64,000 nucleotides of DNA from Methanobrevibacter sp. (GTDB lineage: Archaea; Methanobacteriota; Methanobacteria; Methanobacteriales; Methanobacteriaceae): NCBI RefSeq assembly GCF_015062985.1, contig NZ_SUTI01000001.1, forward strand, positions 17,890 to 81,889, written 5' to 3'. Below the pieces are notes generated by a model. It worked only from the letters and a program-made list of their open reading frames with translations. It was not told where the DNA came from and did not search any database. A program made the translations under genes and the position numbers. This document shows, in pieces, positions 61,056-64,000 of the stretch (its first letter is position 1; each line of letters begins with the position of its first letter).

Positions 61056-62078
61056 ATGAGCTTTAAAAAAGAGATATTATTATTAAGTGTTATAGTAATT
61101 TTAATTTCATTATTTGGTGTTTATGCATCGGATATTGCTAAAAATGACACAGATATTCAGTTGCTTTTGGATAATACTGATGAATCTGACATGATAGGAT
61201 GCTGTTCTGTAGTTCTGCAGATGGATGGAAATGAGTCTATGTTTTCATTTAGGCGTGACGCCAATTTATCTGCCGATATTTTCATTCAAAAGGTAGATTG
61301 GCACGGTACTCCGGCTATCAAGCAATATAAAACCAATGGAGAATATTTCTGCCAGGCCATCATCACTGACGACGGTTGGGTAGTAGGATGCGGCGGAAAA
61401 GATGACGGTTCTTATAACCAAATAATTGAAGGTATCATCGCAGAAATGATTACTGAGGAACATAATATCTCTGAAGTGCATTTACGTGAAATTCAGCAAA
61501 TCAAAGCACTATTCAAAATAGGACATGTTGTAATTAAAGATCCTAATGGTAATTATGGTGTTGCAACTGCAAATGAGGTCTATACTGGAAAATTAAATCC
61601 TGGAGAATATGTCTCTATTCCCAATAGAGATCAATACATAAGAACTGGTAACCTTTCATTAAATAACAGCGATAAAGTCAAAGAAATGACAGATTTAGCT
61701 GCTTCTGATATGTTTGGGCTCACCAGAAGAGATATTACCACTTTTCATTTCTATTCAAATGATAATTTTACAACACACAGGAATGTAACTGACATTTATA
61801 TTTCCAATGATGACGGTTCCAGATTCAATATGCACTGTAAAAATATGGTGGATAATGTTTATATCAATACAAAATTCGTCAATGCTTCTGAAATTCCAAT
61901 TGCACCGGAATATAAGAGTATTGGAAACATTACTTTCGAAAAAGATATGCCTGATAGGGTTCAACTTTATTTCTGGAGTACCCTGATTTTAACTATACTG
62001 GCAATTATTGTTGTATTACTGCTTGCCGTTAAAATTTCATTTGTAATTATAAAATTTATTAGATTTCGTCGTCAGTAA
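61056..62078 (+). CDS. Membrane-anchored surface protein, function unknown
   Basis: A 340-aa protein with an N-terminal signal peptide/anchor (ILLLSVIVILISLFGVYAS), a large external domain with about eight Asn-x-Ser/Thr sequons and a conserved-looking CCSVVLQMDGNESMFSFRRD near residue 50, where an internal Cys follows Gly, and a C-terminal transmembrane helix (about residues 306-332) with a basic tail. The GCC... and WVVGCGGKDDGS pattern is like some N-terminal-nucleophile or C45-like hydrolases, but I cannot assign a family. Single-gene unit after a TATA-like promoter. Confidence 0.6.
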   Translation: MSFKKEILLLSVIVILISLFGVYASDIAKNDTDIQLLLDNTDESDMIGCCSVVLQMDGNESMFSFRRDANLSADIFIQKVDWHGTPAIKQYKTNGEYFCQAIITDDGWVVGCGGKDDGSYNQIIEGIIAEMITEEHNISEVHLREIQQIKALFKIGHVVIKDPNGNYGVATANEVYTGKLNPGEYVSIPNRDQYIRTGNLSLNNSDKVKEMTDLAASDMFGLTRRDITTFHFYSNDNFTTHRNVTDIYISNDDGSRFNMHCKNMVDNVYINTKFVNASEIPIAPEYKSIGNITFEKDMPDRVQLYFWSTLILTILAIIVVLLLAVKISFVIIKFIRFRRQ

Positions 62079-62776
62079 AATTTAATAAATTTCATAAATT
62101 TTATTAAAATCCAGTAAATTTGAAGAAAATATCATATTTCAATAGCTTGATATATATGAAACTACTGATTTAGAACATTTTCTCAATATTACTTGAGTAG
62201 TAGTGGTAAAATAAGTATAATATGTACTTTCTGTAAATAAAGAAATACCTTAAATATATACTATCTGTATTTCCATATAATACTATTTTACAGAAATATC
62301 TATTAATAGTATAATACTTATATCTGTAAATATATACTAATAGTGATTATAGTTATTTACCATCTATACTTATATTAACCTATTTATCTATTAATACATA
62401 TTTAAGGACAATATACGGAAATACTATGCCGACTATTGTAATATCACACTAACAGTATTCGCAGTAAAAATAAAGCTTATACACTTTTATTTTTTAATAA
62501 TACATAATAATTAACGTCTATTTTATCATTTAAGATAGATTTAAATTTCTTATAATTTATTGTTATTGCAGAGAACTATACATTTAAAATAAATGCAAAT
62601 AAGCGCGTAGTTTTATAAATTTTTATAAAATTTAATAAAAATTATGAATTTTATTAATTCCTGAAATTCAGCATAACAATTAAAAAGTTCAAGATTCATA
62701 TAAATCAATCACACCATGTATATAGGTTAGTATAAACTAGATGATTTCGTTAAATTTTATTGTTTTTCATAAAAAA
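62079..62776. other. AT-rich spacer with repeated TTTCTGTAAA motifs
   Basis: No gene found. Contains TTTCTGTAAA (62228-62237), its exact inverse TTTACAGAAA (62287-62296), and CTGTAAATA again at 62324-62332, among many tiny TACTATTA/TAATAGT variants. The two ends of the spacer, near 62080-62110 and 62612-62660, are similar AT-rich inverted segments (AATTTTATTAAA-like). Nothing suggests RNA genes. Possible operator cluster or AT-rich recombination/replication element. Confidence 0.35.
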
Positions 62777-63337
62777 TTATAATCCTAAAAGAATTTTTAT
62801 ACCAATCAGTATAAGAATTACACCACCTAAAATTTGGAATTTGCCTCCAACATAGTGTCCAATTCTTCTGCCGATATATATTCCCGCTATGCTGAATAAG
62901 AATGCAACAATACCTATAATCAAAGATGAAATAAGAATTGGTTCATTCAACAGTGCAATGGTTATACCTACGGCAAATGCATCGATACTTGTAGCAATAG
63001 CAAGTAATGTCACTTCCTTAAAGGAGAATTGGTCTGTTACCTCATCATCATCGCCGGATAAACTTTCCCTGATCATGTTTATTCCTATAATAAGGAGCAG
63101 TATAAATCCGATTATGGAAGCTAATGACTCAACAACGGATGCAATGACATTGCCGCAGAAGTATCCTAAAATGGGCATTAAAGCCTGAAATCCTCCAAAA
63201 AATATGCCATAATAAAGGATTTGGGATTTTGTTAGTTCTTTTTGTGTAAATCCCTTTGTCATGGACACACTGAATGCATCCATTGCAAGAGCAACAGCAA
63301 CCAATGAAATTGAAATCAAATTAAAAGACATTAACAT
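62777..63337 (-). CDS. Manganese efflux pump MntP family (DUF204)
   Basis: A 186-aa, six-helix protein. SLVAVALAMDAFSVSMTKGF (helix 1, with the conserved Asp in AMDAF) and, in the second half, ATSIDAFAVGITIALL with a second DAF motif are the duplicated DUF204 signature; MIRESLSGDDD is the loop. Bacterial MntP exports Mn2+. The archaeal role is inferred. Single gene, with two in-frame ATGs at 63337 and 63331. Confidence 0.85.
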   Translation of the reverse strand: MLMSFNLISISLVAVALAMDAFSVSMTKGFTQKELTKSQILYYGIFFGGFQALMPILGYFCGNVIASVVESLASIIGFILLLIIGINMIRESLSGDDDEVTDQFSFKEVTLLAIATSIDAFAVGITIALLNEPILISSLIIGIVAFLFSIAGIYIGRRIGHYVGGKFQILGGVILILIGIKILLGL

Positions 63338-63495
63338 AGAATATGTGGATTATTTTATTTATAATTTGTATTTTAGGCAGGTAATTATAATTTAATCAAG
63401 TAATTTTTAAAAAAATTAATCTTTAAATATTATGTTAAATATAAATTACTATTGGGCATATTTTGTGAAATATTATTTAAGAGGTGGAAAATTAA

Positions 63496-64000
63496 ATGAA
63501 TTATAAAAGAATAACAATGCTTTTAATTATTTTAACACTTCTTATGGCAACTACAAATATTGCTTTTGCATCAGATGATGTGGACATTATCATTGATGAT
63601 GTAGATATTATAATTGACGATGATTCAAATATCATTTTAGATGATTCTGATTATGAAGATTTTGACGATTCTGATTTAGATGATTCAAACATGGATTTGG
63701 ATGATTCTGATTATGAAGATTTTGAAGATTCCGATTTAGATGATTCAGACATGGATTTGGATGATTCTGATTATGAAGATTTTGAAGATTCCGATTTAGA
63801 TGATTCTGATTTGGATGATTCCGATTTAGATGATTCTGATTTGGATGATTCTGATTTGGATGATTCTGATTTGGATGATTCTGATTTGGATGATTCTGAT
63901 TTAGATGATTCCGATTTAGATGATTCTGATTATGAAGATTTTGAAGATTCCGATTTAGATGATTCTGATTTGGATGATTCTGATTTGGATGATTCTGATT
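63496..64000 (+). CDS. Asp/Ser-repeat surface protein, 5' part only (runs off window)
   Basis: Opens at ATG 63496 after GAGGTGG (63481-63487). Signal peptide KRITMLLIILTLLMATTNIAFA, then almost pure Asp/Ser/Leu repeats: first SDYEDFxDSDLDDSxMDLDD units, then a run of DDSDL pentads encoded by 15-bp GATTCTGATTTGGAT units, with another YEDF unit near 63930. No stop before 64000, so length is unknown. An extremely acidic, probably Ca2+-binding extracellular repeat, analogous in composition to bacterial SD-repeat adhesins; no wall-binding domain is visible in this part. Confidence 0.8.
   Translation, partial: MNYKRITMLLIILTLLMATTNIAFASDDVDIIIDDVDIIIDDDSNIILDDSDYEDFDDSDLDDSNMDLDDSDYEDFEDSDLDDSDMDLDDSDYEDFEDSDLDDSDLDDSDLDDSDLDDSDLDDSDLDDSDLDDSDLDDSDLDDSDYEDFEDSDLDDSDLDDSDLDDSD

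Noticed and set aside
62079..62776. Replication origin
   Set aside because: The AT-rich motifs do not resemble known Cdc6/ORB boxes, and no Orc1/Cdc6 gene is nearby, so there is no support.

Overview
The window looks like the chromosome of a methanogenic archaeon of the Methanobrevibacter type (Methanobacteriales). It is AT-rich, and many genes start after a GGTGA-type ribosome binding site or lie a short distance behind a TATA box. The gene content fits: many small redox proteins, flavodoxin-like iron-sulfur flavoproteins, an NhaC antiporter, DUF4013 and YhgE-type membrane proteins, sequon-rich or Asp/Ser-repeat surface proteins, MntP, SurE and pyruvate kinase. The genus is an inference from gene content; no rRNA or mcr gene lies in the window.

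Layout. 0-13 kb holds housekeeping and redox genes: a ketopantoate-reductase-like enzyme, NhaC, a RecB/Cas4-like nuclease, an iron-sulfur flavoprotein with a 2[4Fe-4S] ferredoxin, NAD kinase, a NifU-like scaffold paired with a GGGtGRT protein, a Nudix hydrolase, an amidohydrolase and malate dehydrogenase. 13.8-17.5 kb holds a D-aminoacyl-tRNA deacylase and then a compact XpaC-like / zinc-ribbon / TelA / small membrane protein operon. 17.6-21.9 kb has a NimA-like flavoprotein, an acyltransferase, a GT2 glycosyltransferase, a family-1 uracil-DNA glycosylase and a cysteine-cluster protein. 21.9-29.6 kb is a stress or efflux block: a TetR operon with two 16-bp operators, a MarR gene with a palindrome at its promoter, two tandem duplicated MFS exporters, and a coiled-coil/YhgE pair.

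32.8-38.1 kb is a putative surface-decoration cluster: a cytidylyltransferase fused to a Gfo/Idh-type domain, a LicD phosphotransferase, a LicD-like paralogue without the catalytic acidic motif, and a HisC/CobD-like PLP enzyme. GNAT proteins and a cysteine synthase follow. 40.6-43.9 kb is a second TetR module (radical SAM plus TetR, divergent from an MFS exporter) whose operator resembles that of the first TetR. 44-50.9 kb is mainly core metabolism (SurE, pyruvate kinase, TatD, TcdA-like, 3-hydroxyacyl-CoA dehydrogenase-like) plus a sequon-rich surface protein.

51-61 kb is an accessory, decayed region. It contains a frameshifted HEAT-repeat gene, three clear copies of a 37-nt CRISPR-like repeat (two identical), a degenerate fourth and a doubtful fifth, all solitary and in the same orientation, gene fragments ending in these repeats, two CPBP-type membrane proteins, a 28-nt tRNA 3' end, a CHC2 zinc-finger protein, an apparently intact cas2-cas1 pair without interference genes, a ROK kinase and a tyrosine recombinase. 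I read this as a broken-up CRISPR/mobile-element locus and as the most unusual part of the window. The end holds an anchored surface protein, an AT-rich spacer with repeated motifs, MntP, and the start of an Asp/Ser-repeat surface protein that runs off the window.
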